Of a stretch of DNA of 27,318 bases, positions 7,230 to 14,312 are shown piece by piece. The notes under the pieces are model-generated. The model saw nothing but the letters and a program-made list of their open reading frames with translations, had not been told where the DNA came from and ran no database searches. Made by a program: the position numbers and the translations under genes. The DNA is from DAOTTI01 sp034437795 (GTDB taxonomy: Bacteria; Chloroflexota; UBA11872; UBA12225), in assembly GCA_034437795.1 (NCBI GenBank), contig DAOTTI010000171.1, positions 1 through 27,318 of the forward strand, given 5' to 3'. The stretch's first letter is position 1. Each line of letters starts with the position of its first letter.

Positions 7230-8156
7230 TCAGTTGAAGCTCAGCACCAGCGCCCGCGTCACCAGGTACCAGCCGTCCACCAGCACAAAGAGCAGGATTT
7301 TGAACGGCAGCGAGATCACCACCGGCGGCAGCATCATCATCCCCATGCTCATCAGCACCGTCGACACCACCATGTCGATCACCAGAAAGGGGATGAAGAC
7401 GACGAACCCGATCTGGAAGGCCGTCTTGAGCTCGCTGATGATGAAGGCCGGAATAACCACGTACGTCGGCACGTCGTCGACCGTCTGCGGCCGGTCCAGC
7501 TTGGCCAGGTAGACGAACAGGGCCAGATCCTTCTCCCGCACCTGGCGCAGCATGAAGGCCCGCACCGGCCGCTCCGCCCGCGCAAAGGCCTCGCCCTGGC
7601 TGATCTGCCCGGCGGTGTAGGGCGCCAGCGCCTCCCGCTGGATCTGCTGCCCCACCGGCGCCATGACGAACAGGGTGAGAAAGAGGGCCAGTCCCAGCAG
7701 CACGGGGTTGGGTGGAAGCTGAGGCACCCCGATGGCGTTACGGATCAGCGACAGCACGATGACGATGCGCGTAAAGGCCGTCACCATGATCAGGATGGCG
7801 GGAGCGAGCGACAGGACGGTCAGCAGGCCAATGATCTGCAGGGACGCCACCGTGTCCTGCGGCCCCTGCGCCTGTTCGATCCCCACACTGAGCTTCGGCA
7901 GCGGCTGCCCGCCCACGTCCGCCGGCGCGCAGGCCGCCAGCAGCAGCCCCGCCACCGCGAGCAGCGCGACCACCTGCGGGCCCCTCCGGCGCGGCGAATA
8001 GCTCCGTTTCCTCCCAGCGACGCGGCCCCTCCCCGCCGCGCCAGGGGCGCGGCCGCTCGCACCTTCGCTACTGGCTGAGACCGGCCCCATCTGCTCGTCA
8101 GCAACGGGCCCCACCCCACCGCCGGCGCGGCCGGCTACGTTCGCGCCATCGATCAC
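7230..8156 (-). CDS. fliP: Flagellar export gate protein FliP, with lipobox-like signal
   Basis: Pentameric core of the flagellar export gate. The family body begins at about residue 95 (QIIGLLTVLSLAPAILIMVT, then FTRIVIVLSLIRNAIG) and runs to LPFKILLFVLVDGW at the C terminus. Four hydrophobic helices are clear. The start is a GTG at 8156 overlapping the fliO stop (GTGA). This gives a ~60-residue basic N-terminal extension before the signal helix VVALLAVAGLLLAAC, whose LAAC with Cys76 resembles a lipoprotein cleavage site; typical FliP has an ordinary signal peptide. No later ATG/GTG gives a better start with a ribosome-binding site that I can see. The 3' end is duplicated nearby at 7149-7181. 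Confidence 0.97.
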   Translation of the reverse strand: MIDGANVAGRAGGGVGPVADEQMGPVSASSEGASGRAPGAAGRGRVAGRKRSYSPRRRGPQVVALLAVAGLLLAACAPADVGGQPLPKLSVGIEQAQGPQDTVASLQIIGLLTVLSLAPAILIMVTAFTRIVIVLSLIRNAIGVPQLPPNPVLLGLALFLTLFVMAPVGQQIQREALAPYTAGQISQGEAFARAERPVRAFMLRQVREKDLALFVYLAKLDRPQTVDDVPTYVVIPAFIISELKTAFQIGFVVFIPFLVIDMVVSTVLMSMGMMMLPPVVISLPFKILLFVLVDGWYLVTRALVLSFN

Positions 8157-9043
8157 GCCCCCGCCTCCAGTCGCTTGGCGCGCTCCCGCAGGCGCCGCAG
8201 CCGTTCCGCGACCGCCCCCTCCTCAGTCCCGCCGGCCGTGCCGCCAGCGCTGGCCCTGGCCGCCGTCTGGAGCGGCGCCTGACCCAGCCGGCCGGCGGCG
8301 TCCACCAGCACCGCCCCGAAGTCCGCGCGGGGCGCGCCCGTGGCGAGCGGCGCTCCGCCCAGCTCCGCCAGTAGCGAGAGTTGCGTATCGGTGGCGCCAA
8401 CCAGCAGCGAGTGCTCGCCCACCTCAACCAGGTGCAGCGCGCTCCGCCCGCGCCCGCTCGGTGCCGGCAGGTACACCGTCTCCTGCACCCGAATGGCAGC
8501 GCCGCTGGAGCGAGTAGCCTGCCCGCCGGCCGCCGCCAGATACCGCAGCAAGTGGCCGGCCAGCACGATCAGCGCCACCACCAGCCCCACGCTCGCCAGC
8601 GTCCGCAGCGCCACCCCCCAGCCCTGGCCCCCGCTCCAATCGACGGATAGCCCCCGCTCCATCGGCCGTGGCTCCTCATACCGTGGCAGAGGCCCGCCCG
8701 CCCCAGGGGTCGCGGCCGGTACGCTGTCGCCCGCCACCTCGGCCAGCCCTGCCCCCGCGCCGGCCCCTCTAGCCGGCCCCGTTGCCACCGGCGCACTCAG
8801 CGGTGCCGGCGGCTTTCCAAGCGCGCCGCCATCGCCCCGCGACGCATCCTGCCCCGGCCAGCTCGACCAGATCACGGCCATGGTCAGCAACGGCACGGCC
8901 AGGAGCGTCTTCACCGCCGCCGGCTGCCGCCCCAGCCAGGACTGTATGCCCTTCACTGTCAGGCCCACCTGTACACCAGGACTCGTCGTGGGGAGCGCGG
9001 CTGCGCCGGCCGCCACTGCATGCGCTTCACCATCGGTGACCAC
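8153..9043 (-). CDS. fliO: FliO-like flagellar export accessory protein
   Basis: FliO helps FliP assemble in the membrane. The key helix is residues 145-170 (ALRTLASVGLVVALIVLAGHLLRY), followed by the FliO cytoplasmic pattern: IRVQETVYL at 184-192, then LHLVEVGEHSLLVGAT at 203-218. At 296 residues it is longer than usual FliO proteins: there is an extra hydrophobic helix near 44-60 and an Ala/Pro/Gly-rich linker between the two. The start is a GTG at 9043 and is uncertain, as no strong ribosome-binding site precedes it. Position directly before fliP with a 4-base overlap supports the call, since FliO sequences diverge widely. Confidence 0.85.
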   Translation of the reverse strand: MVTDGEAHAVAAGAAALPTTSPGVQVGLTVKGIQSWLGRQPAAVKTLLAVPLLTMAVIWSSWPGQDASRGDGGALGKPPAPLSAPVATGPARGAGAGAGLAEVAGDSVPAATPGAGGPLPRYEEPRPMERGLSVDWSGGQGWGVALRTLASVGLVVALIVLAGHLLRYLAAAGGQATRSSGAAIRVQETVYLPAPSGRGRSALHLVEVGEHSLLVGATDTQLSLLAELGGAPLATGAPRADFGAVLVDAAGRLGQAPLQTAARASAGGTAGGTEEGAVAERLRRLRERAKRLEAGA

Positions 9044-9084
9044 AGCCTAGCGCGAACTCCGTCCCAGCCCTGCACCAGCGGTCA

Positions 9085-9110
9085 GGACGGCATCCGCCAC
9101 CTGGCCGATC
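9085..9110. repeat. Palindromic repeat (ATCsGCC-N4-GGCyGAT family), fliN-fliO gap copy
   Basis: GGACGGCATCCGCC followed by ACCT and GGCCGATC differs from 7095-7120 at only a few positions. Both copies lie in gaps between export-gate genes. Confidence 0.55.
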
Positions 9111-9165
9111 CGCCCCCCTGCCTCGGCTACTCGCAGCCACCACAGGTAAGGCCCTCTCCCCATGG

Positions 9166-9339
9166 CCGCCGCCCCCTCTCCGACACGGAGAGGGGGCGGC
9201 GGGGCCAAGCCGCACGGTGGGGCCGAGGGGGTAAGGTCTTCTCCCCTCTCCCGCGTGCGGGAGACGGGCCGCGGGTGAGGGCTACCCTCTCCGCGTCCCC
9301 GCGTCGGCGCGGCCCCGGCCGAAGGGAGTGGGGGCTCCC
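9166..9339 (+). repeat. Dispersed GC-rich repeat block with perfect 17-bp hairpin
   Basis: The 296-base gap between fliN and fliO holds no gene. 9166-9202 is a perfect inverted repeat with 17-base arms (CCGCCGCCCCCTCTCCG) and an ACA loop. It is followed by GGGCCAAGCCGCACGGTGGG, a second imperfect CTCTCCCGCGTGCGGGAGA hairpin near 9244-9266, and GCGCGGCCCCGGCCGAAGG near the fliN end. The same modules in the same order occur inside flhF and at 21570-21710. In the transcript the hairpin lies between fliN and fliO; no T-tract follows, so it is not a classical terminator. Confidence 0.85.
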
Positions 9340-10473
9340 CTACTTCAGCCGGCTTAGGCGCTTGTGCGGGCTCTCGATGTCCGTCACCCGCACGCCAAAG
9401 TTCTCATCCACCACCACCACTTCCCCCTTCGCAATCAGGCGGTTGTTCACCAGGATGTCCACCGGCTCCCCCGCCAGCTTGTCCAGTTCGATCACCGAGC
9501 CCGGGCCCAGCGCCAGCACCTCCTTGATCGTCAGCTCCGTGCGGCCGAGTTCCACCGTCACCCGCAGCGGCACGTCCAGCAGCAGGTCGAGATTGGTGGC
9601 GCTCGGCGCATCCGAGCCACTATCAAACGCCTGGAACTGCACCGGATGAACGCTCGTCCCGCCGGCCAGCCCCGCGGGGCCGGTAGTCGATGCGCCGCCT
9701 GGCGCGCCGGCACTGGTCATGATCTCCTCCACGTCGGTCTGGGGTCCCCTGGCTGCCGCTCCGACGGCCGTCACGCCGGTCGTCATGTCGGCCGTCACGG
9801 TCGTCACGTCCCCATGCGCCTCGCTGGCGTCCTGGCCGGCTCCCTCGCTCCGTTCCGCACCGGCCACCGCCTGGAGCACGGCCGCCGGGATCAGGTGGAT
9901 CACGTCAAAGCTGGTTTCCACGCCCGGGTGCCCCGCCGCCACGCTGTGCTCCACGTGCACCAGCGCCTGGCTCGGATCATGGGGCACCGCTGCCGCCTCC
10001 GGCAGCGAGAGCCGGATCGGCGGATACGGACCAAGCGCCAGCTCATCGCTCACGTGCGCCGCCAGCTCGCGGAGCAGCCGGCCCAGCGCCTCCATGTCCG
10101 GCAGCTCGCTCATGCCGCCGGCCGCCGGCAGCAGTGTCTGGAGCTCCGCCTTGGGCAAGAGCAGGATCGCCGCGTGGGCCTGCCCGTCGATCTCCCACAG
10201 GACGTCGATGGGATGGTAGAGGTCCCAGTTCTCATTCTCCAGCGTGCCTGGGACCACCCGCCGCACGGCCGCCGGCCCGATCCGCACCGGCTGGGCCACG
10301 GCCACGCTCAGCGCTTCCGCCGCCCGCTGCGCCACAAAGCGCCCAAAGGCGATTACTGTGCCGGCGGCGCGGGCCTCGAGCCCCGCCGCGTTCGCTACCT
10401 CAGCGGCCAGCCCGGCCGGGCCGGCGCCCGGCGCCATGTCGGCGGCGCCAGCCATACTGTGCGTGCTTTCCAC
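9340..10473 (-). CDS. fliN: Flagellar motor switch protein FliN/FliY
   Basis: C-ring switch component. The SpoA/FliN domain is at about 291-377 (LLLDVPLRVTVELGRTEL, then VLALGPGSVIELDKLAGEPVDILVNNRLIAKGEVVVVDENFGVRVTDI). At 377 residues it is far longer than FliN alone. The first ~200 residues look like the N-terminal half of FliY (FliN fused to a CheC-like domain), but I see no intact CheC phosphatase motif (ExxN), so this half may be structural only. A Thr/Gly/Ala-rich linker joins them. The GTG start at 10473 is backed by GGAGGGAG 7 bases upstream. It lies 18 bases after fliM. Confidence 0.94.
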   Translation of the reverse strand: MESTHSMAGAADMAPGAGPAGLAAEVANAAGLEARAAGTVIAFGRFVAQRAAEALSVAVAQPVRIGPAAVRRVVPGTLENENWDLYHPIDVLWEIDGQAHAAILLLPKAELQTLLPAAGGMSELPDMEALGRLLRELAAHVSDELALGPYPPIRLSLPEAAAVPHDPSQALVHVEHSVAAGHPGVETSFDVIHLIPAAVLQAVAGAERSEGAGQDASEAHGDVTTVTADMTTGVTAVGAAARGPQTDVEEIMTSAGAPGGASTTGPAGLAGGTSVHPVQFQAFDSGSDAPSATNLDLLLDVPLRVTVELGRTELTIKEVLALGPGSVIELDKLAGEPVDILVNNRLIAKGEVVVVDENFGVRVTDIESPHKRLSRLK

Positions 10474-10480
10474 GACCTGT

Positions 10481-10488
10481 CTCCCTCC
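10481..10488 (-). promoter_or_regulatory. Ribosome-binding site deciding the GTG start of fliN
   Basis: The minus strand reads GGAGGGAG, then a 7-base spacer, then GTG at 10473. The next in-frame ATG, six codons on, has no such site. Confidence 0.75.
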
Positions 10489-10491
10489 ACG

Positions 10492-11565
10492 TTAGACGGG
10501 GCGGCTCTCCCCAAACTCTGACCCCGCGTCGCTATCCACCACCGCGGTGATCCGCGCCGCCAGGCGATGCCGCTTCAGCCCCGGCCGCGCGCGGTACTTC
10601 AGCCGGCCATTGATCAGCACGTCCACCTCCTGCTCCACCAGCGTCCCCAGCCGGATCACGTCGCCCCGCTGCAGCTCTAACAGCTCCTCCACCGTCACCT
10701 CCGCACTCCCGAGCTGGACCGTCACCGGCACGCGGACGGCGTTCAGTTCGCGCCGCACGCTCTCCGTGTCGTCCGGACGCCCCCGAGACGCCCCGGCGCC
10801 GATCAACCGCTGCGTGTCTAGCTGCGGCACCACCGGCTCCAGGGTGGCGTACGGGTAGCACAGCCGGACCCCGCCCGTGACGTCGCCGATGGCGGCGCTC
10901 ATCCGCACCGTCACCACCACGTCCGTCGGCAGCGCGATCTGGATGAAGCTGGCATTCGTCTCCATCGCCCTGATCGACGGCGTAATGGTCACGATGCTCC
11001 GCCAGGCCTCGGCCAGGCTCTGCAGCGCCGGACTCAGCCAGTTCTCCTGGAAGAGCGCCCGCTCCATCTCCGTCGGTTCGCGCAGGCGCTCCAGGCGCTT
11101 GCCCACGCCCCCCAGCAGCCGGTCGATGGAGGCAAACACCAGGTCGGAGCTGACCTCCAGCAGCAACGGCGCCGGCAGCGGGTCCGCCGTCACCACGTAC
11201 AGGAGATCCCCTTCGCGGCTCTGCGCGATGAACTCCTGGTAGGACGACTGCTCCAGCGCGTCGAGCGTAACCTGGACGGGGGTGCGCAGGTACCCCGCCA
11301 GGGACGAGTTGAGTAGGCGCAGCAGCTGCTCGTGGATGCCCTGCAGCGTGCGGAGCTGGTCACGCGCAAACTTCTCCGGATGCCGGAAGTCGTACTCCTT
11401 CAGGCGCTTGCCGGCCGGTCCTTCACGCGGCATCGTCGCGCCGGCCCCCACTGGGGCCTCGGTCCGAGCCGCGGGGTTAATCGCCGGCGGCCCCTGCCGC
11501 GGGCCGGTCGGCAGGAGCTCAAGCTCCGCCGCGGTGAGCGGGCGCTGGTCAGTCATCGTCGTCAT
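10492..11565 (-). CDS. fliM: Flagellar motor switch protein FliM
   Basis: C-ring protein that binds phosphorylated CheY and connects to FliG and FliN. Residues 10-18 (LTAAELELL) resemble the N-terminal CheY-binding motif LSQxEIDALL. Next come a flexible linker, the middle domain from about 52 (KRLKEYDFRHPEKFARDQLRTL) to ~240 with LGGVGK and PTEMERAL, and a C-terminal SpoA domain at 265-345 (VPVTVQLGSAEVTVEELLELQRGDVIRL). The length, 357 residues, is slightly above normal. Two ATGs (11565 and 11556) could start it; the first is used here. A degenerate CheY site suggests that chemotaxis control may still act on this motor. Confidence 0.97.
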   Translation of the reverse strand: MTTMTDQRPLTAAELELLPTGPRQGPPAINPAARTEAPVGAGATMPREGPAGKRLKEYDFRHPEKFARDQLRTLQGIHEQLLRLLNSSLAGYLRTPVQVTLDALEQSSYQEFIAQSREGDLLYVVTADPLPAPLLLEVSSDLVFASIDRLLGGVGKRLERLREPTEMERALFQENWLSPALQSLAEAWRSIVTITPSIRAMETNASFIQIALPTDVVVTVRMSAAIGDVTGGVRLCYPYATLEPVVPQLDTQRLIGAGASRGRPDDTESVRRELNAVRVPVTVQLGSAEVTVEELLELQRGDVIRLGTLVEQEVDVLINGRLKYRARPGLKRHRLAARITAVVDSDAGSEFGESRPV

Positions 11566-11608
11566 CGGGCGCCACGAGGCAAGCCGGTTTCCTGGGATTT
11601 GCTGACGA

Positions 11609-12103
11609 TTACTGAATGATGAAGTCGGTCAGGAAGATCTTGCTGATCTTCTGGTCCTGCGGCAGCAGGGCATTCAGCCGGCCCTTCAGCTCCTCGCGCA
11701 GGCGCTCCTTGCCGTCGATGGAAAGCAGTTCGTCGGACCGCTTGCTGCTGAGCACGCTGATCACCACGTCGTTCACCTGCGCCCCCCGCGCGTGGCTGAA
11801 GCCTTCCTCCAGCTTCTTCTGCTCTTCCGGCGAGGGCGGCGCCTTCCGCTTCGCCCCCGCCGCCGGCGCCTCGGTGATCTGCAGCGCCAGGCTGATCTTG
11901 AGATACTTGCGCGACGGCCCCGGATCGGCCAGGTTCACCACCTTGTCCTTGATGGTGTAGGTGAAGCCCGCCTCCTCGGCGAGCTCGTCCTTGCTCCCCA
12001 TCGCATGCGCCTCCTCCGGAGCCGGCTTCAGGAACCAGCCCGCGCCAAAGCCAATCGCCAGCGCCACCACCGCCGCGCCAATCAGAGGGATCAGTCTGCC
12101 CAT
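11609..12103 (-). CDS. fliL: Flagellar basal body-associated protein FliL
   Basis: Single-span inner-membrane protein that associates with the stator and supports torque. Residues 4-24 form the membrane helix (LIPLIGAAVVALAIGFGAGWF). The periplasmic domain has the family pattern: YTIKDKVVNLADPG, then YLKISLALQI, and the C-terminal ending SKIFLTDFIIQ. At 164 residues it has normal length. A Lys/Glu-rich insert (~80-97) is present. The ATG at 12103 has GGAG about 6 bases upstream. The gap to motB (181 bases) contains a minisatellite. Confidence 0.95.
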   Translation of the reverse strand: MGRLIPLIGAAVVALAIGFGAGWFLKPAPEEAHAMGSKDELAEEAGFTYTIKDKVVNLADPGPSRKYLKISLALQITEAPAAGAKRKAPPSPEEQKKLEEGFSHARGAQVNDVVISVLSSKRSDELLSIDGKERLREELKGRLNALLPQDQKISKIFLTDFIIQ

Positions 12104-12134
12104 CTCGTCTCCGCGCTCCCTTGCAGTCCGTCAG

Positions 12135-12215
12135 TTCGTGTCCGCTCGTGTCCGTTCGTCCGTTCGTATCCGCCCGTCCGCTCGTGTCCGTTCGCATCCA
12201 GTTCGAGTTCGTTCG
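12135..12215. repeat. TTCGTGTCCG decamer/octamer minisatellite in motB-fliL gap
   Basis: The plus strand shows at least seven adjacent units of a 10- or 8-base motif: TTCGTGTCCG, CTCGTGTCCG, TTCGTCCG, TTCGTATCCG, CCCGTCCG, CTCGTGTCCG, TTCGCATCCA. In the transcript this becomes CGGACACGAA-type units upstream of fliL. The mixed 8/10 lengths fit slippage. No gene lies in the gap 12104-12284. Confidence 0.8.
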
Positions 12216-12284
12216 CCTCGCGCCGCCCGCCAATGGCCCGCGGCGCCTCACGTCCCCCGCGGCTTGCGCTTCCTGTTGCGCGCC

Positions 12285-13034
12285 TTAGGGGATACCGTCC
12301 GGCCGCGCCGGCGCGCTCGGTCCAAGGGGCTCAGGCGCCCTGATCCCGAGCTCGACCCGCCGGGTGCGGGCGCGCCCCTCCGGCGTCTCGGGCTCGGCGA
12401 TCGGCCGCGTATCGGCGTAGCCGGTCGCCGAGATCCGCCAGCTCTCCACCCCCTGCTCCGCCAGCAGCCGCGCCACCGTGGCGGCGCGCGCCGACGACAG
12501 CTCCCAGTTTGACGGGAAGCGCCCGCTGTTGCTGGGCAGGTTGTCCGTGTGTCCCACCACGTGCACTGGGTTCTGGTCCGGCAAGGCCCGCAGCGCCGCG
12601 GCGATGAACTCCAGCGCTGCCCGCCCTTCCGGCCGTAGCTCCGCGCTCCCCGAGCCAAACGTCCACGCCCCTGCTAGCGTGATCACCACCGCCTCGCGGC
12701 TGGCCGTCACGCTGATCTGGTCCCCCAGCTCTTCGCGCCGGGCGTAGGAGACCAGCTCCGGCCCGATCGTCGCCCCGATGGCGGTTAGGCCGGCCACCGT
12801 GTTGGACACCGCGCCGGTGGAGATGGCCGCAGACGCCGCCGCTCCCTCCAGTACCGGCACGCGGAACGCCCGCTGCAGCGACGCCGCCACCTGCTCAAAC
12901 TTGACCTCGTCCACCTTGCCGGTGGCGTACAGGATCACGAACAGCCCCAGAAGCAGCGTGATCATGTCCGCGTAGGTCAGCAGCCAGCGCTCGCTCCGGT
13001 CCTTCTCCGGCTCGGCGTGCTTCGCCCGTGCCAT
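12285..13034 (-). CDS. motB: Flagellar stator protein MotB
   Basis: Stator subunit that anchors the motor to peptidoglycan and carries the ion-binding aspartate. The single helix at about 17-37 contains Asp23 (RWLLTYADMITLLLGLFVI), the conserved proton/sodium ligand. A plug-like linker follows and an OmpA-type peptidoglycan-binding domain spans 115-235, with GHTDNLPSNSGRFPSNWELS at 161-180. Length (249) is normal. The ATG at 13034 lies 18 bases after motA. The short C terminus after the OmpA domain is Pro-rich. Confidence 0.97.
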   Translation of the reverse strand: MARAKHAEPEKDRSERWLLTYADMITLLLGLFVILYATGKVDEVKFEQVAASLQRAFRVPVLEGAAASAAISTGAVSNTVAGLTAIGATIGPELVSYARREELGDQISVTASREAVVITLAGAWTFGSGSAELRPEGRAALEFIAAALRALPDQNPVHVVGHTDNLPSNSGRFPSNWELSSARAATVARLLAEQGVESWRISATGYADTRPIAEPETPEGRARTRRVELGIRAPEPLGPSAPARPDGIP

Positions 13035-13052
13035 CTCCAGCCGGCCCCTCGT

Positions 13053-13916
13053 CTACGCTCCGGCCGCGGCCGGCGCCGCCGCCCCGCCCGGCTCACCGCC
13101 CCGGCGCAGGCGCGCCCGGTCCGCCGGCGACAGAAAGCTCTCCAGCTTGGCGCCGACCAGCCGCGGCGGGCTGCCCGCCTGGATCCCCAGGATCCCCTCT
13201 ACGATCATCCGCCGGTACGCCACCTCGGTCTCGCTCTTCCGGCGCAGGCGCTTGGCCAGCGGCAGCCAGACGAAGTTGGACGAGAGAATGCCGAAGAACG
13301 TGGCGATGAACGCCACGGCGATGTGCTCGCCCAGCGACTCCGTCCCCTCGTGGGCCATGCTCCCCAGCGTGCTCATCAGGCCCAGCACCGTCCCGATGAT
13401 CCCCATCGTCGGGGCAAAGCCCCCGCCCTGCTCGAACAGGTCGGCGCCCAGGCGGTGGCGCGCCTCCATCTCGGCAATCTCCGCCTCCAGCAGGTCCTTG
13501 ATCTCCTCCGGCGGCGTCCCGTCCACCACCTCCTGGATCCCGTTGCGCAGAAACTCGTCGGGGATGGCGCGCGCCTCCTCCTCCAGTGACAGCAGTCCCT
13601 CCCGGCGCGCCTTCTCCGCCAGGCGCACGAAGGTCCGCACGATCACCACCGGGTCCTCCGCGTCATCCATGAAGGCCTTGCGCAGGTAGCGCGGGAGGTT
13701 CAGCACTACCGGCAGCGGGAAGGCGATCAGCAGGCACATCAGCGTGCCGCCGAACACGATGATCATGGGCGAGACGTTGGCCGTCAGCGCCGCCAGGCTC
13801 CCGCCCTCGAAGACGACCCAGGAGCCGACGACGGCCACCAGCCCCAGCACGATGCCGATGGGCGTGCCCAGGTCGACCCTGGCCTTCGCTTGTGCTGTCA
13901 TCGGGTTCTGCGCCAC
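13053..13916 (-). CDS. motA: Flagellar stator protein MotA
   Basis: Ion-channel subunit of the stator. Four hydrophobic segments are visible: near 17-37, 46-68, 163-187 (GFAPTMGIIGTVLGLMSTLG) and 197-218. The cytoplasmic loop contains the conserved charged stretch after the second helix. It resembles the PomA/MotA family of about 260-290 residues. The GTG at 13916 is chosen over the ATG five codons later because GGAGAG lies 5 bases upstream. The tail after ~270 is Gly/Ala-rich. Confidence 0.97.
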   Translation of the reverse strand: MAQNPMTAQAKARVDLGTPIGIVLGLVAVVGSWVVFEGGSLAALTANVSPMIIVFGGTLMCLLIAFPLPVVLNLPRYLRKAFMDDAEDPVVIVRTFVRLAEKARREGLLSLEEEARAIPDEFLRNGIQEVVDGTPPEEIKDLLEAEIAEMEARHRLGADLFEQGGGFAPTMGIIGTVLGLMSTLGSMAHEGTESLGEHIAVAFIATFFGILSSNFVWLPLAKRLRRKSETEVAYRRMIVEGILGIQAGSPPRLVGAKLESFLSPADRARLRRGGEPGGAAAPAAAGA

Positions 13917-13921
13917 TGCCT

Positions 13922-13927
13922 CTCTCC
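13922..13927 (-). promoter_or_regulatory. Ribosome-binding site deciding the GTG start of motA
   Basis: The minus strand reads GGAGAG with a 5-base spacer before GTG at 13916; the alternative ATG at 13901 has no such site. Confidence 0.7.
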
Positions 13928-13944
13928 ATCCTGCGCCATGCTGT

Positions 13945-14256
13945 TCACTGCCCGAGATCTCCCACGCCGGCCGTCCTCATAGTCGGCAGCCCGTCGGATT
14001 CCTGAAGCGCGTCCTCACCCGCCGGCTCCCATGTGCTGGCGCCCAGCGCCTCCCGCGTCCCGCTGCCCAGCGGCTGCGCGATCAGGCGCCGGAAGAGCGT
14101 CACGCGGCGCACCACCTCGTCCGCGCTCTCCTGCACAATCAGGCGCTTGCCGGACGTGAGCAGGATGGTCGTGTCCGGCGTGCTTTCCAGCGACTCGATC
14201 AGGTCGCTGTTCAGGTAGAACGGTCGCCCGCCTAGTCTCGTGAGCTTGATCACCAC
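13945..14256 (-). CDS. flbD: Flagellar protein FlbD / SwrD
   Basis: Small protein of the FlbD/SwrD family, which in Bacillus raises motor power and commonly sits beside motA or flagellar genes. The family core is the first ~60 residues (IKLTRLGGRPFYLNSDLIESLE, then TTILLTSGKRLIVQESADEVV). The remaining ~40 residues are an extension not usual for the family. The start is GTG at 14256 (or 14253) with AGGGTGA upstream. The start region is duplicated 43 bases upstream (14270-14312). It is followed by motA at 28 bases. Confidence 0.93.
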   Translation of the reverse strand: MVIKLTRLGGRPFYLNSDLIESLESTPDTTILLTSGKRLIVQESADEVVRRVTLFRRLIAQPLGSGTREALGASTWEPAGEDALQESDGLPTMRTAGVGDLGQ

Positions 14257-14312
14257 TCGTCACCCTTCACCCGCCTGGTCTCGTAGCCTTGATCTCCACC
14301 CGTCACCCTTCA
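14227..14312 (-). repeat. Tandem 43-bp duplication of the flbD translation start
   Basis: Two adjacent 43-base units, 14312-14270 and 14269-14227 on the minus strand, match at 37 of 43 positions. Each holds TGA, AGGGTGACG, a GTG and about nine codons. The second unit is the real start of flbD. The first begins exactly at the stop codon of the upstream response regulator and encodes a 10-codon mini-ORF (M-E-I-K-A-T-R-P-G-G, 14299-14267) that ends at the TGA of the second unit. Confidence 0.85.

Noticed and set aside
6241..7512. Plus-strand open frame across fliR, fliQ and fliP
   Set aside because: Antisense to three clear genes and low-complexity (His/Gln/Arg).
9166..9202. Rho-independent terminator
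   Set aside because: The hairpin is perfect but no T-tract follows on either strand and it lies inside a flagellar operon.
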